From: Planctomycetota bacterium
Lineage (GTDB): Bacteria; Planctomycetota; Phycisphaerae; WQYP01
Direction: 5' to 3'
Assembly: GCA_021838985.1 (NCBI GenBank)
Contig: JAKCCC010000017.1
Span: forward strand, 1 to 12,687
Length of the DNA stretch: 12,687 bases
In this document: piece after piece, positions 1 through 6,983 of the stretch
How positions within the stretch are numbered: the stretch's first letter is position 1
Layout: each line of letters begins with the position of its first letter
Made by a program: the position numbers and the translations under genes
Notes under the pieces: generated by a model
What the model saw: only the letters and a program-made list of their open reading frames with translations
Database searches by the model: none
What the model was told of the DNA's origin: nothing

Positions 1-934
1 TCCGCCTCAATTGGCGATCAAACCGATTCTCTGCGGGCAGCACCGTCAACGCTATCTTAGGGCCGGTTGTTGCGACCTTACGCCAGTTCAGTCGCAGGCG
101 GCCTCCGGCGGGGCGACGCTGGACAACGCGCTCGACCGGTGGCAGACTTTTAACCCCTACCGTCCATATCCCGGTAACCAGTGGTTCTACGAATACCTCG
201 GCGATACCTTCCCGGCGCAGTTGCGCCGCCCAGGCTTCGTGGTCGTATTCAACGCGGCGAATTTCCGCTGCCACACCGGCGCCTGTAACTTTCAGAATCA
301 AGTAATGCACCCCCGGATCGCCGTCATGATCCGGTTTTCCGACCACGCCGCAATTGGCTGCGAATCCCGCGTCATCGATGTCCCGCAGCCAAGGCAAGCC
401 TGAATGGGTGCTGACGAACCCACAGGCCCTCGAAATTGTTAACAGGCTCCGCAACGACTTCTCGTCCAGGTTCGATTCATAGAGAAACTCATTTGTTCGG
501 CGCGGGCTGCCATGGCAAAGAAGAATCGCGCCCGCCGGCGCGTTTACACGGTAGAGCGCCGGCCATGTCGCCAGCCAACGGCGGTTTTCTTCAGAAAGGC
601 TCCTGCTGACATAAGCAAATGCCTGGCAACTGGCTCGTTCATCTTCCGCCGATAAATAGCCGCATGCACATTCGTTTTTCCCGGCCGCCGCCTGCCGCTC
701 ATGATTGCCGGCCACTACCATATCGAATTCAGCGCGGATCAGGTCTACGATTTCATCGCTATGGCCGCAGCAACCGATGGCATCGCCAAGAAATCCATAC
801 TGCGTGCAGTCCTGCCCGCGGGCATCCTCCAGGCACGCGCGCAGGGCCGGCACATTTCCATACGCACCGCCCATCAGCGCGATACGTGCCGCCCGCGGCA
901 CATGACCGCTATCTGTGGTCATTCCTTGAATCAT
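1..934 (-). CDS. Metallophosphoesterase-like protein, partial, degenerate metal site
   Basis: Open frame from ATG at 934 to the left edge without a stop (311 codons seen), so the C-terminus lies outside the window. It matches the calcineurin-like phosphoesterase family: GD at residues 50-51, GNHE at 76-79, CHGSP at 140-144, and a late block VGKPDHDGDP (198-207) followed by RRVEYD (226-231), which corresponds to the family's VGQPRDGDP and RRVEYD. The first motif, normally S-D-x-H-G-N, reads G-G-A-Y-G-N (residues 22-27), so the metal-binding Asp and His are gone. The usual GHTH reads S-T-H-S (175-178). It may therefore be a pseudo-phosphatase or binding protein. GGAGG lies 8 bases before this ATG; an in-frame ATG at 922 is an alternative start. 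The start is one base after the stop of the upstream MFS gene, implying translational coupling. Family assignment is firm; substrate and activity are unknown. Confidence 0.8.
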   Translation of the reverse strand, partial: MIQGMTTDSGHVPRAARIALMGGAYGNVPALRACLEDARGQDCTQYGFLGDAIGCCGHSDEIVDLIRAEFDMVVAGNHERQAAAGKNECACGYLSAEDERASCQAFAYVSRSLSEENRRWLATWPALYRVNAPAGAILLCHGSPRRTNEFLYESNLDEKSLRSLLTISRACGFVSTHSGLPWLRDIDDAGFAANCGVVGKPDHDGDPGVHYLILKVTGAGVAAEIRRVEYDHEAWAAQLRREGIAEVFVEPLVTGIWTVGVKSLPPVERVVQRRPAGGRLRLNWRKVATTGPKIALTVLPAENRFDRQLRR

Positions 935-935
935 T

Positions 936-2363
936 TCAACACCCTCCGCCCGATACGAAAACCGGTTGCGCGATCGTCTCCAACGATACACCCGCACCTT
1001 CGATTCCCCAGCGCCCCCACGGAATCATGGCTAATGCACCGACCAGCCAGAGCAACCCCATCAGGCCAAATACGCCCGCGTCACCCCATGCTGATCTAGA
1101 AACCGCCACGAGCAGGGGACCGGACGCGATCGCGCCAATTCGCCCAACCGCTACCGAAACACCGATTCCCGTGGAACGCAGGTGCGTCGGAAAGATTTCC
1201 GAAAATGTTGGATACGCACTGGTCCATGCTCCCGTGGCGCAGAAATTCGCCGCCATGAACGCGATTAGAACCAGCGACGGTGAATGTGTCGCCGCGGCCG
1301 GCGCCATCAGCACGCTGGTCAATGCCGCCAGCGTATAAAAGAGTGGTACGGTTCGCTTGCGGCCCAATCGATCGAATTTCCAAGCCATCAACAGGCCGCC
1401 GGCAAGCGCCCCGACATTCCCCAGGAGGTAAAACCACGGCATGTGGCTGTTGGCAATATGCACCTGGGGTAGCACGGCTAAGGCCAGAAAAGTGAACATG
1501 CCGTAGTAGCCGAACGCTTCCGATAGGTCCAAGGTGGCCCCCAACATCAGCCGATACGGATATCGGCTGAGCAATTCCCGCAAATCGACTATAACACTGC
1601 GTGCCCGGTCATGGGTGCGCGATCTCATTGTTGGCCATGGTATCGCTGCTCGACCATCCGGTTGCTGTCCTGCGGAACGTACAATGCCATCCCTGGCTTT
1701 TCCGGCCGCTTCCAGCCGCCCGCGCGACAGCAGCCAACGCGGCGATTCCGGCAACACGCGCCGGAAATAGGCCACAAACAATCCACCCGCCGCGCCTAGC
1801 GCAAAGCCCAATCGCCAGGCAATAGCCTGCTGGGGAATCAGATTCAAAAACAGAATGCTCACCAGGGCCGCCAGCATGGCCCCGACGGGCCAGAAGTTCA
1901 TCACAATCGCCGCCGCTCGCCCGCGATGTTGCACTGGCAGCAGTTCACCGATCGCGCCGTTGATGGCGGAATATTCCGCCCCCACGCCGATGGCCGTCAG
2001 AAAGCGGAACACCACGAACAACGTGAATCCCGGCGAAAGGGCCGAACACAGGGTGAAGACGGAGTAGACAGTCAGCGTCAACAGAAAAAGCTTCTTACGC
2101 CCAAACCGATCGGCCAAGTAGCCAAAAAGCACGGCTCCGACCATGATCCCGGCCAACCACAATGACGTGATGAGAGAGGCCTGGCCGTTGGATAAATGCC
2201 ACTGCGCCTTGAGAATCCCCAGGAGACCGCCGGTCAGATTGACTTCGAAAGCGTCAAACAACCATCCGATCCCGAGAGCCAAAGTCATCGTGGTATGAAA
2301 ACGGCTCCAGCGCAGTGTATCTAGAACAGCCCAAGGAGACGTGGTTTGCGAATCGGTCGGCAT
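936..2363 (-). CDS. Major facilitator superfamily transporter
   Basis: A 475-residue polytopic inner-membrane protein with the length and about 12 hydrophobic segments of an MFS secondary transporter. The loop 2-3 signature is seen as GYLADRFGRKKLF (residues 81-93), its second-half counterpart as DRLGRKR near residue 335, and the PESPRWLLSRGR block after helix 6 is typical of sugar-porter and related proton-symporter clades. Asp37 in the first helix (LFDAFE) resembles organic-acid and sugar porters. The substrate cannot be read from sequence. A weak AAGG lies 4 bases before the ATG. The next gene downstream starts one base after its stop, so transporter and metallophosphoesterase are probably co-transcribed. 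It lies 187 bp downstream of the merTP stop, and I see no MerR-type promoter in that gap, so membership of the mercury operon is doubtful, though no strong terminator separates them. Confidence 0.88.
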   Translation of the reverse strand: MPTDSQTTSPWAVLDTLRWSRFHTTMTLALGIGWLFDAFEVNLTGGLLGILKAQWHLSNGQASLITSLWLAGIMVGAVLFGYLADRFGRKKLFLLTLTVYSVFTLCSALSPGFTLFVVFRFLTAIGVGAEYSAINGAIGELLPVQHRGRAAAIVMNFWPVGAMLAALVSILFLNLIPQQAIAWRLGFALGAAGGLFVAYFRRVLPESPRWLLSRGRLEAAGKARDGIVRSAGQQPDGRAAIPWPTMRSRTHDRARSVIVDLRELLSRYPYRLMLGATLDLSEAFGYYGMFTFLALAVLPQVHIANSHMPWFYLLGNVGALAGGLLMAWKFDRLGRKRTVPLFYTLAALTSVLMAPAAATHSPSLVLIAFMAANFCATGAWTSAYPTFSEIFPTHLRSTGIGVSVAVGRIGAIASGPLLVAVSRSAWGDAGVFGLMGLLWLVGALAMIPWGRWGIEGAGVSLETIAQPVFVSGGGC

Positions 2364-2550
2364 AGAACCTTCGCTCGGCGGTAGGGTTGGTTATGAAGCG
2401 GCCGCCGCCGGCCACTGCATCCTACCGTTCATGCCAAGTTGGTCGTATAGGACGCTCCAATCTTACCGCAAGGCCCCTACGACCGTGCTCGCCGTATATC
2501 GCAACGTACTCGTAGAGAATCCAGGGGTATTCGAAAGTGATTCGTTCCCA

Positions 2551-3342
2551 TCAGTGGTGTTCCTTGCGTTGGCTTAGCAGCGCCGTCGGATACCCGGCAG
2601 CCGTAAATTTCCTCACGAGTGTCTGCGGATCAAACGTATGTGGATCGGCGGTAATTACAACGCTGCCATGGGTATAGGAAACGCGGGCGGTTTTTACGCC
2701 TGGCAATCTTGCCGCCACGGCCTGCAAGCCGGCGGCACAGGCTGTACAATCCATCCCTTTTACCTGGTAGTTATAGGTGTGCCATGCCGCGGCAGCATCC
2801 GTTTTGGCCACCTTGCCTGCGGATACATACGAGGCTGCAGGCGCAGGCGTGTGGGGAGTGGCCGTTGTGGTGGCGGCATGGGAGGCGCCCCCACCGCTGA
2901 CGGCGCGGATCAATGGCGCCCCGTAGTAGGGAAATGCGGCGAAAAGAATTACCAGCACGGTTGAAGCCCAAAGCGCCAAACGCCCACCGGCCCGCCGGGT
3001 TGGACCGCTGGCGCTGCAGCACGCCGCGGCCGCTGTCCCCGTTCGCCGCCGAAAATAGGCCCGGTAAAAGGCCAAGCCCAGCGCAATGGCGGCGATGCCC
3101 AGCAGCGGATACCGCAACGAAGCGATAACATTGGCCGCCGCTCCGGCCGCTGAGGCGCCCACCGCCAGCAGCAGCACGGGCAACCAGCAGCAGGCCGAAG
3201 CCAGAATGGCCGCTCCCATGGCCACCAGGCCGGTTCGCCATAAACCGCCCGGCGGTGCATTTCCGCTAATGTCGGTTGGCCCAGGCTGTGCCGGTTTTTC
3301 GCAACAGTCTTGGGCACTCGTGATGGTTGGGGGCTTTTCCAT
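2551..3342 (-). CDS. merT: Mercuric transport protein, MerT-MerP fusion
   Basis: A 263-residue inner-membrane protein with a C-terminal periplasmic-type HMA domain. The MerT part has three membrane helices (about residues 37-66, 70-96 and 121-148). A Cys pair sits in the first helix (C51-C52, in ASACCWLP) and a second pair in the loop after helix 2 (C108-C109), matching the cysteines MerT uses to relay Hg(II). An additional N-terminal pair is C13-C14. A linker rich in Ala, Thr and Pro leads to an HMA domain with GMDCTAC (C199, C202), equivalent to MerP. The expected role is to bind Hg(II) outside, pass it through the membrane and hand it to MerA. The start is the ATG at 3342, 7 bases after AAGGAG; that AAGGAG overlaps the merA stop codon, so merA and this gene are coupled. 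Upstream in-frame starts would overlap merA and lack a ribosome site. No separate merP is seen. Confidence 0.9.
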   Translation of the reverse strand: MEKPPTITSAQDCCEKPAQPGPTDISGNAPPGGLWRTGLVAMGAAILASACCWLPVLLLAVGASAAGAAANVIASLRYPLLGIAAIALGLAFYRAYFRRRTGTAAAACCSASGPTRRAGGRLALWASTVLVILFAAFPYYGAPLIRAVSGGGASHAATTTATPHTPAPAASYVSAGKVAKTDAAAAWHTYNYQVKGMDCTACAAGLQAVAARLPGVKTARVSYTHGSVVITADPHTFDPQTLVRKFTAAGYPTALLSQRKEHH

Positions 3343-3353
3343 ACCGCATCTCC

Positions 3354-4796
3354 TTATGTAGCACAACAACTCAAGTGTGTAGGATCCTTTGAAAAGGCCA
3401 GCGCCGCCAGCTTCATCCCTTCACCCAGGGTCAGATAGGGATGGAAACTTTCACGAAGCTGGCGAACCGTGATGCCGAATTTGATCGCCAGCGCCGCTTC
3501 CATCAGCAGTTCTGAACCTTCTGCCGCCAGAATACGCGCCCCCAGTAATCGATCGGTTTTGCGGTCGCGAATCAATTGGATCACACCCCGGGTATCGCGG
3601 GCGGCTATGGCCCGCGGCACGTGGGCTAAGGGTAACGCGGCGGATTCAGCCTCCCAGCCTGCTTCGCGTGCCTGGCGCTCATCGACGCCGACGCCGGCGA
3701 CCTGCGGATCTGTAAAAATAACCCAGGGCAGCGCGGTATAGTCGGCAGCGCGCCGGGCTCCGGTCAGCGCATTTTCCGCGGCCAACGCACCTTCATATGC
3801 CGCGGTATAAACAAACATGTGCTGGCCCAGCACATCTCCCGCCGCCCATACTCCCGCCCGCGTGGTTTGCAACGTTGGGTCGACGGTGATAAATCCACGC
3901 TTATTGAGCTCCACGCCCGCCTTTTCTAATCCCATATGGTGGGTATTCGGCGCGCGGCCCGTCGCCACCAGAATCCGCGCGGCGGTGAAATCCCGCCGCG
4001 CACCATTGATTGTGGCGGTCACGAGCACGTTCGGTCCGCGGCGCTGAACCTGCTCCACGGCCACACCGGTGACGATCTCCAGACCTTCGCCCACCAGATA
4101 GGTCGTCAGGAGGTTTGTGAGATCTTCCGCTTCTGTTGGCAGGATTCTGTCGGAACGTTGTAAAATCGTAACGCGGCTGCCCAGACGGGCGAACAGTTGC
4201 GCGCATTCCAACGCGACGTAACGCCCCCCCAACACGATCAGCGATTCCGGCAATGATTCCAATTCAAATAGGGATTGATTGGTCAGATAGCTGACGTCGG
4301 CCAGGCCGGGAATCTCGGGAATGGCAGCCGTAGCGCCGGTGGCGATTAAAATGTGATCCGCCACCAGCTGTTCGCCGCCAACCTGCACCGTCTTGTCGTC
4401 GATTAGCCGGCCGCGGCCCTCAATCAGTCGCACCTGGGGTAAACGACGGATTACCTCGAGATATTTTGCCTGGCGCAACCCATCCACCAGACGGCGTTTT
4501 TCTTCAATGATGGCTGGAAAATGCGCCAGGTGGCCCCTGGTTTGAATGCCTGCGAACGGATTATGCCTGGCCCGATACAATGATTCAGCCGCGCGTATCA
4601 GCGTTTTGGAGGGCACACATCCCACATTGACGCAGGTTCCACCGGTGGGAAGGCCGCCGTTGATAATGGTAACTTGATCCGCGCCTAATTCGACCGCGCG
4701 GCTGGCGGCGGCGAAGGCGGCGGAGCCGCCGCCGATGATAATCAACGTTCCAGCCGCATCCCGTTCGGATGTATCGTTACCACAACAAGAACCCAT
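3354..4796 (-). CDS. merA: Mercury(II) reductase MerA
   Basis: A 480-residue FAD-dependent disulfide oxidoreductase that reduces Hg(II) to Hg(0) with NADPH in the cytoplasm. Visible elements are the FAD dinucleotide fold IIGGGSAAFAA (about residues 20-30), the redox disulfide GGTCVNVGCVPSK (C55, C60), the NADPH-binding fold around VLGGRYVALE, the second FAD motif AAGDVLG, the HPYLT dimer-interface motif, and the vicinal C-terminal pair in LSCCAT (C477-C478), which is diagnostic of MerA against other family members. The N-terminal HMA domain of Tn501-type MerA is absent; instead the protein begins MGSCCGN, with a Cys pair that might serve capture. The ATG at 4796 follows AAAGG by 7 bases; a GTG two codons upstream (4802) is an alternative start. 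The gene lies after the 77-aa peptide gene, separated by two hairpins, and its stop overlaps the merTP ribosome site. Confidence 0.96.
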   Translation of the reverse strand: MGSCCGNDTSERDAAGTLIIIGGGSAAFAAASRAVELGADQVTIINGGLPTGGTCVNVGCVPSKTLIRAAESLYRARHNPFAGIQTRGHLAHFPAIIEEKRRLVDGLRQAKYLEVIRRLPQVRLIEGRGRLIDDKTVQVGGEQLVADHILIATGATAAIPEIPGLADVSYLTNQSLFELESLPESLIVLGGRYVALECAQLFARLGSRVTILQRSDRILPTEAEDLTNLLTTYLVGEGLEIVTGVAVEQVQRRGPNVLVTATINGARRDFTAARILVATGRAPNTHHMGLEKAGVELNKRGFITVDPTLQTTRAGVWAAGDVLGQHMFVYTAAYEGALAAENALTGARRAADYTALPWVIFTDPQVAGVGVDERQAREAGWEAESAALPLAHVPRAIAARDTRGVIQLIRDRKTDRLLGARILAAEGSELLMEAALAIKFGITVRQLRESFHPYLTLGEGMKLAALAFSKDPTHLSCCAT

Positions 4797-4849
4797 AAAC
4801 ACGCCTTTCCTCGCATAATCTGCGATATCCGACTCAACAGCTCAAACCC

Positions 4850-4899
4850 ACCGGGACCGTGCAGGCGCGATGATGCACACGCCTGCGCGGTCCCCCGGT
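4850..4899 (-). other. Long imperfect hairpin upstream of merA
   Basis: Arms at 4850-4867 and 4880-4899 pair over about 17 positions, with a two-base bulge and one mismatch, around a 12-base loop. The stem is GC-rich and has no following T-run, so it is not a standard intrinsic terminator. Lying between the small-peptide stop and the merA start, it could stabilise the upstream message, act as a processing site or reduce merA expression. The pairing is read directly; the role is inferred. Confidence 0.5.
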
Positions 4900-4906
4900 G
4901 AGCCGA

Positions 4907-4931
4907 GGCTGGCGGTTCCACCGCCAAAGCC
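4907..4931 (-). other. Hairpin directly after the 77-aa peptide gene
   Basis: GGCTGGCGG (4907-4915) pairs with CCGCC plus AGCC (4921-4925, 4928-4931), with a two-base bulge and a five-base loop. It starts two bases after the stop codon of the peptide gene in the direction of transcription. There is no T-run. With the larger hairpin at 4850-4899 it forms a tandem structure before merA. The effect on transcript stability or partial termination is inferred. Confidence 0.45.
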
Positions 4932-4933
4932 AG

Positions 4934-5167
4934 TCAGTGGCAGCAGCCGGGCTGGCTACCGGATGGCGCCTTTGGGTTAGTCTTTGATCCCGCCTTACCA
5001 CTGGACCTGACGCAGTGCGGATCCGTGCAACTGCTGGCCGCCACCATGGACGCCGCAGTCCAAGAGGGGGCCGGCAACTGTGCTACCATATTTGCACTGG
5101 CCAGCCCGGATAGTCCAACACCCGCCGCCAGCAGCGCTGCGGCCATCCAGAACATTGTGCCCTTCAT
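4934..5167 (-). CDS. Small exported Cys/His peptide, mer-associated (paralogue 2)
   Basis: A 77-residue protein of no family I recognise. Residues 1-25 form a Sec signal peptide (basic MKG, hydrophobic stretch, cleavage after ASA). The mature part carries SWTAAS, the motif C-T-D-P-H-C (C47 to C52), SSGK, and a terminal G-C-C-H (C75-H77). It is clearly paralogous to the peptide at 6674-6892: both start MKGT, share WTAAS, C-x-D-P-H-C and SSGK, and end in a Cys/His tail. This suggests a periplasmic soft-metal ligand or carrier, probably for Hg(II). AAGGAGG lies 6 bases before the ATG. The open frame continues far upstream of this ATG, but that part overlaps the thioredoxin-HMA gene and the promoter, so the long form is rejected. 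A MerR-type promoter lies about 90 bp upstream; merA and merTP follow on the same strand. That the gene is real is likely; its function is inferred. Confidence 0.8.
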   Translation of the reverse strand: MKGTMFWMAAALLAAGVGLSGLASANMVAQLPAPSWTAASMVAASSCTDPHCVRSSGKAGSKTNPKAPSGSQPGCCH

Positions 5168-5254
5168 AGGACACCTCCTTATTAAACCCGGCTTGGACAA
5201 AAGCCTCCTTATTCCGGATAAGCCGGGAAGGCCCGGAATTTGGATCACTGAGTA

Positions 5255-5286
5255 TTCGTACACGTTGTACTTAGATGCAGGGTCAA
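5255..5286 (-). promoter_or_regulatory. Diverged MerR-type promoter for the peptide-merA-merTP unit
   Basis: On the minus strand, TTGACC (5286-5281), a 20-bp spacer and TACGAA (5260-5255). The spacer aligns without gaps to the one at 6450-6481, with 13 of 20 positions identical, but the left half of the dyad is altered, leaving CTAAGTACA rather than a full palindrome. The geometry matches the other two promoters. It precedes the peptide start by about 88 bases. It may be a weaker or differently tuned MerR site. Confidence 0.6.
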
Positions 5287-5394
5287 GCGATAACATTTCA
5301 CACGCAGTTATCCCGCAGCAACGCACAACTCTGCGCCGCAAGGACGTTCCCCCCTTTGCTGGATTAACTTGTCTCATCATTGCCAGCATGCGCG

Positions 5395-6372
5395 TTACCC
5401 TGCCGTTCGCCTGCCGCCCGAACTTCCCGACCTCGTTTTGGTGCCGGGAACCGACGGCCCAGTAACGGGTTTCAAAATAAAGGTATGGTGGATCGCACCC
5501 CGATGGAACCCTATTGTCAGGACCACCCCCGCGTGGAATGGTGGAGCTTTGGCCTGCACACAAGCGGTTCCATGGGCGTATGAAACCATTGCCTTCTCCA
5601 CACCGGACAACTGGAGAAGCCTCTTACGCAGACTTGTCCGGCAAAGCGGACACTCCATCCCGCTCACACGGTAGGAATAGGTCGCATCGGTAATTGCCTG
5701 TTTCCGGATTGAGACGGACTTCCGATTCGCCATGACGCGATCCTCGTTCTGTGCCGAATCCCCAAGCACTTTCCGCACGTCGGCGAGCAGTCGCGCCGGA
5801 GCGTAGCCAGCGACAATATGCCGCACGATTCCCTGGCGGCCAATAACAAACTCTGTCGGAAAACCGATGACACCAAATTTGTGGGCGAGGATAGAATTTC
5901 CAGATCTCCCGTCAAATATCTGGGGCCAAGCAGCTTCGGGATGCGACTTTAGATAAGCACGCACCGCCGTGGCGGTTGTACGGATCGGGACCCCCAAAAC
6001 CTCCAGCCCCCTGGAGTGATGTTTTTGGTAAATGGTTTGAATGCATGGGGCTTCCTTCATACAAAGTGGGCACCATGGGCCCCAGAAATCAAGCACCACC
6101 ACCTTCCCTTTCCAACCGGCGGTGCTCAGATGTCCGCCCCCAAGAAGCCGTGCGCGCACCACGACGGGCTTGCCTTTTGAGACGGTGGCGTTTAATACCG
6201 TCTGGCGTCCGTTCCTTGTAGCTGGTGGCCCACCGCAACAGGCGGCCATTGCCGTCGGGCTACCCGTGGCGGGCTGGTCCGCGCGGGCGGAACTCAGCGG
6301 GGAGAGACAACAGCAACTGAGGGCAGCGACCAATGGCACGCCAACCGCACACGGAATAAGCCTACCAAACAT
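5395..6372 (-). CDS. Exported thioredoxin-fold protein fused to a MerP-like HMA domain
   Basis: A 325-residue protein. Residues 1-31 look like a Sec signal peptide (cleavage near SARA), preceded by a triple Cys at 20-22 and followed by a C45-C46 pair. Residues about 65-205 are a TlpA/ResA-like thioredoxin domain with FWGPWCPLC (C101, C104) and the cis-proline block GFPTEFVI (P172). Residues about 230-300 align without gaps to the HMA domain of the MerTP protein in this window and carry GMECPLC (C241, C244) and VSYAHG; the last strand is poorly conserved. Expected location is the periplasm; likely roles are reducing thiols on, or taking mercury from, partner proteins. The start is the ATG at 6372, with GGAGG 8 bases upstream; an in-frame GTG at 6429 would need a poorer site. 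A MerR-type promoter lies about 78 bases upstream. Domain calls are firm; the role is inferred. Confidence 0.87.
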   Translation of the reverse strand: MFGRLIPCAVGVPLVAALSCCCLSPLSSARADQPATGSPTAMAACCGGPPATRNGRQTVLNATVSKGKPVVVRARLLGGGHLSTAGWKGKVVVLDFWGPWCPLCMKEAPCIQTIYQKHHSRGLEVLGVPIRTTATAVRAYLKSHPEAAWPQIFDGRSGNSILAHKFGVIGFPTEFVIGRQGIVRHIVAGYAPARLLADVRKVLGDSAQNEDRVMANRKSVSIRKQAITDATYSYRVSGMECPLCRTSLRKRLLQLSGVEKAMVSYAHGTACVQAKAPPFHAGVVLTIGFHRGAIHHTFILKPVTGPSVPGTKTRSGSSGGRRTAG

Positions 6373-6449
6373 TTTGAAAGCCTCCGTCCAAGAGAGCCTT
6401 TGAACTAAATCGAGTGCCGACGCCGGCACGATTCGTTCGACACCTCACC

Positions 6450-6481
6450 ATTCTACATCCTGTACCTAGGTACGGAGTCAA
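6450..6481 (-). promoter_or_regulatory. MerR-type promoter/operator upstream of the thioredoxin-HMA gene
   Basis: On the minus strand, TTGACT (6481-6476), a 20-bp spacer and TAGAAT (6455-6450). The spacer contains the perfect palindrome GTACCTAGGTAC (6462-6473), and the -35 side reads TTGACTCCGTAC as in classical mer operators such as that of Tn501. The over-long spacer with a central dyad is the hallmark of MerR-family activation by DNA untwisting. This is the best of the three sites in the window. Confidence 0.88.
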
Positions 6482-6610
6482 GCCCCCGTGTTGGCGCGCG
6501 TCGCTCGTAGTAACCCAGCGTTTCAAGATTTATCGCCTCACCAACTCTCCACATACGTTGCTCCTCGGCTCGAAACCTAACTTTTTTCGACCAATCCAAT
6601 CTTCCGTGCA

Positions 6611-6639
6611 TGGCCCGGCGGTTTTCACCCGCCGGGCCA
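6611..6639 (-). terminator. Perfect 11-bp hairpin after the 72-aa peptide gene
   Basis: TGGCCCGGCGG (6611-6621) and CCGCCGGGCCA (6629-6639) form a perfect stem around a seven-base loop, 34 bases past the stop of the peptide gene and before the next MerR-type promoter. There is no T-run on the minus strand, so it is either a factor-assisted terminator or a 3' stabiliser. Confidence 0.5.
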
Positions 6640-6673
6640 CGGGCACCGATAGGGGGCGGGACACACCAGCAGC

Positions 6674-6892
6674 TCAGTGACAATGGCTGCAACCGGGGCA
6701 GGTCGGGTCATGACACTTGCCGCTGCTTTGACCACAGTGCGGGTCTTTGCAAGCGATACGCGGCGTGGCGCCACTCGCCGCCGTCCAACCGGCGTGCGCC
6801 GATACCTCCGCCGTTGCAGCCTGGCCGACCGCCGCCACAGACAAACCACCGGCCAGGACCATGGCCGCCAACATTGAAATCGTGCCTTTCAT
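6674..6892 (-). CDS. Small exported Cys/His-rich peptide, mer-associated (paralogue 1)
   Basis: A 72-residue protein of no family I recognise. A signal peptide ends near ATA (residue 27). The mature part of about 45 residues has GWTAAS, then C-K-D-P-H-C (C48 to C53), SSGK, and a dense tail with C60, C65, C68 and C71 interleaved with His 61, 70 and 72, ending CSHCH. Six cysteines and four histidines in 25 residues point to binding of a soft metal, most likely Hg(II) given its place. It shares the start MKGT, the WTAAS and C-x-D-P-H-C motifs and its 5' leader with the 77-aa peptide at 4934-5167. GAGGAGG lies 6 bases before the ATG. A strong MerR-type promoter is about 92 bases upstream, with a perfect hairpin downstream, so it may form its own transcript. 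Function is inferred; a metallothionein-like sponge or a metal chaperone are both possible. Confidence 0.82.
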   Translation of the reverse strand: MKGTISMLAAMVLAGGLSVAAVGQAATAEVSAHAGWTAASGATPRIACKDPHCGQSSGKCHDPTCPGCSHCH

Positions 6893-6983
6893 AGGGCACC
6901 TCCTCGATAACCCCGGCTTCAACAACGATCTCCATCCTCCAAAGCAGCCGGTACGCCCTGGAAAGATGACCTTCCGATATTCC

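Noticed and set aside
11..403. 130-aa plus-strand open frame
   Set aside because: It lies antisense to the metallophosphoesterase-like gene, which has recognisable family motifs in one continuous frame.
619..1338. 239-aa plus-strand open frame
   Set aside because: Antisense to the metallophosphoesterase and MFS genes; low-complexity Pro/Arg/His composition and no domain.
2364..2550. MerR-type promoter for the MFS gene
   Set aside because: No TTGACY with a dyad spacer and matching -10 was found in the gap between merTP and the MFS gene.
5168..5563. N-terminal extension of the 77-aa peptide frame into a 209-aa protein
   Set aside because: The extension overlaps the thioredoxin-HMA gene and the MerR-type promoter and has no domain. 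The strong ribosome site and signal peptide mark the ATG at 5167.
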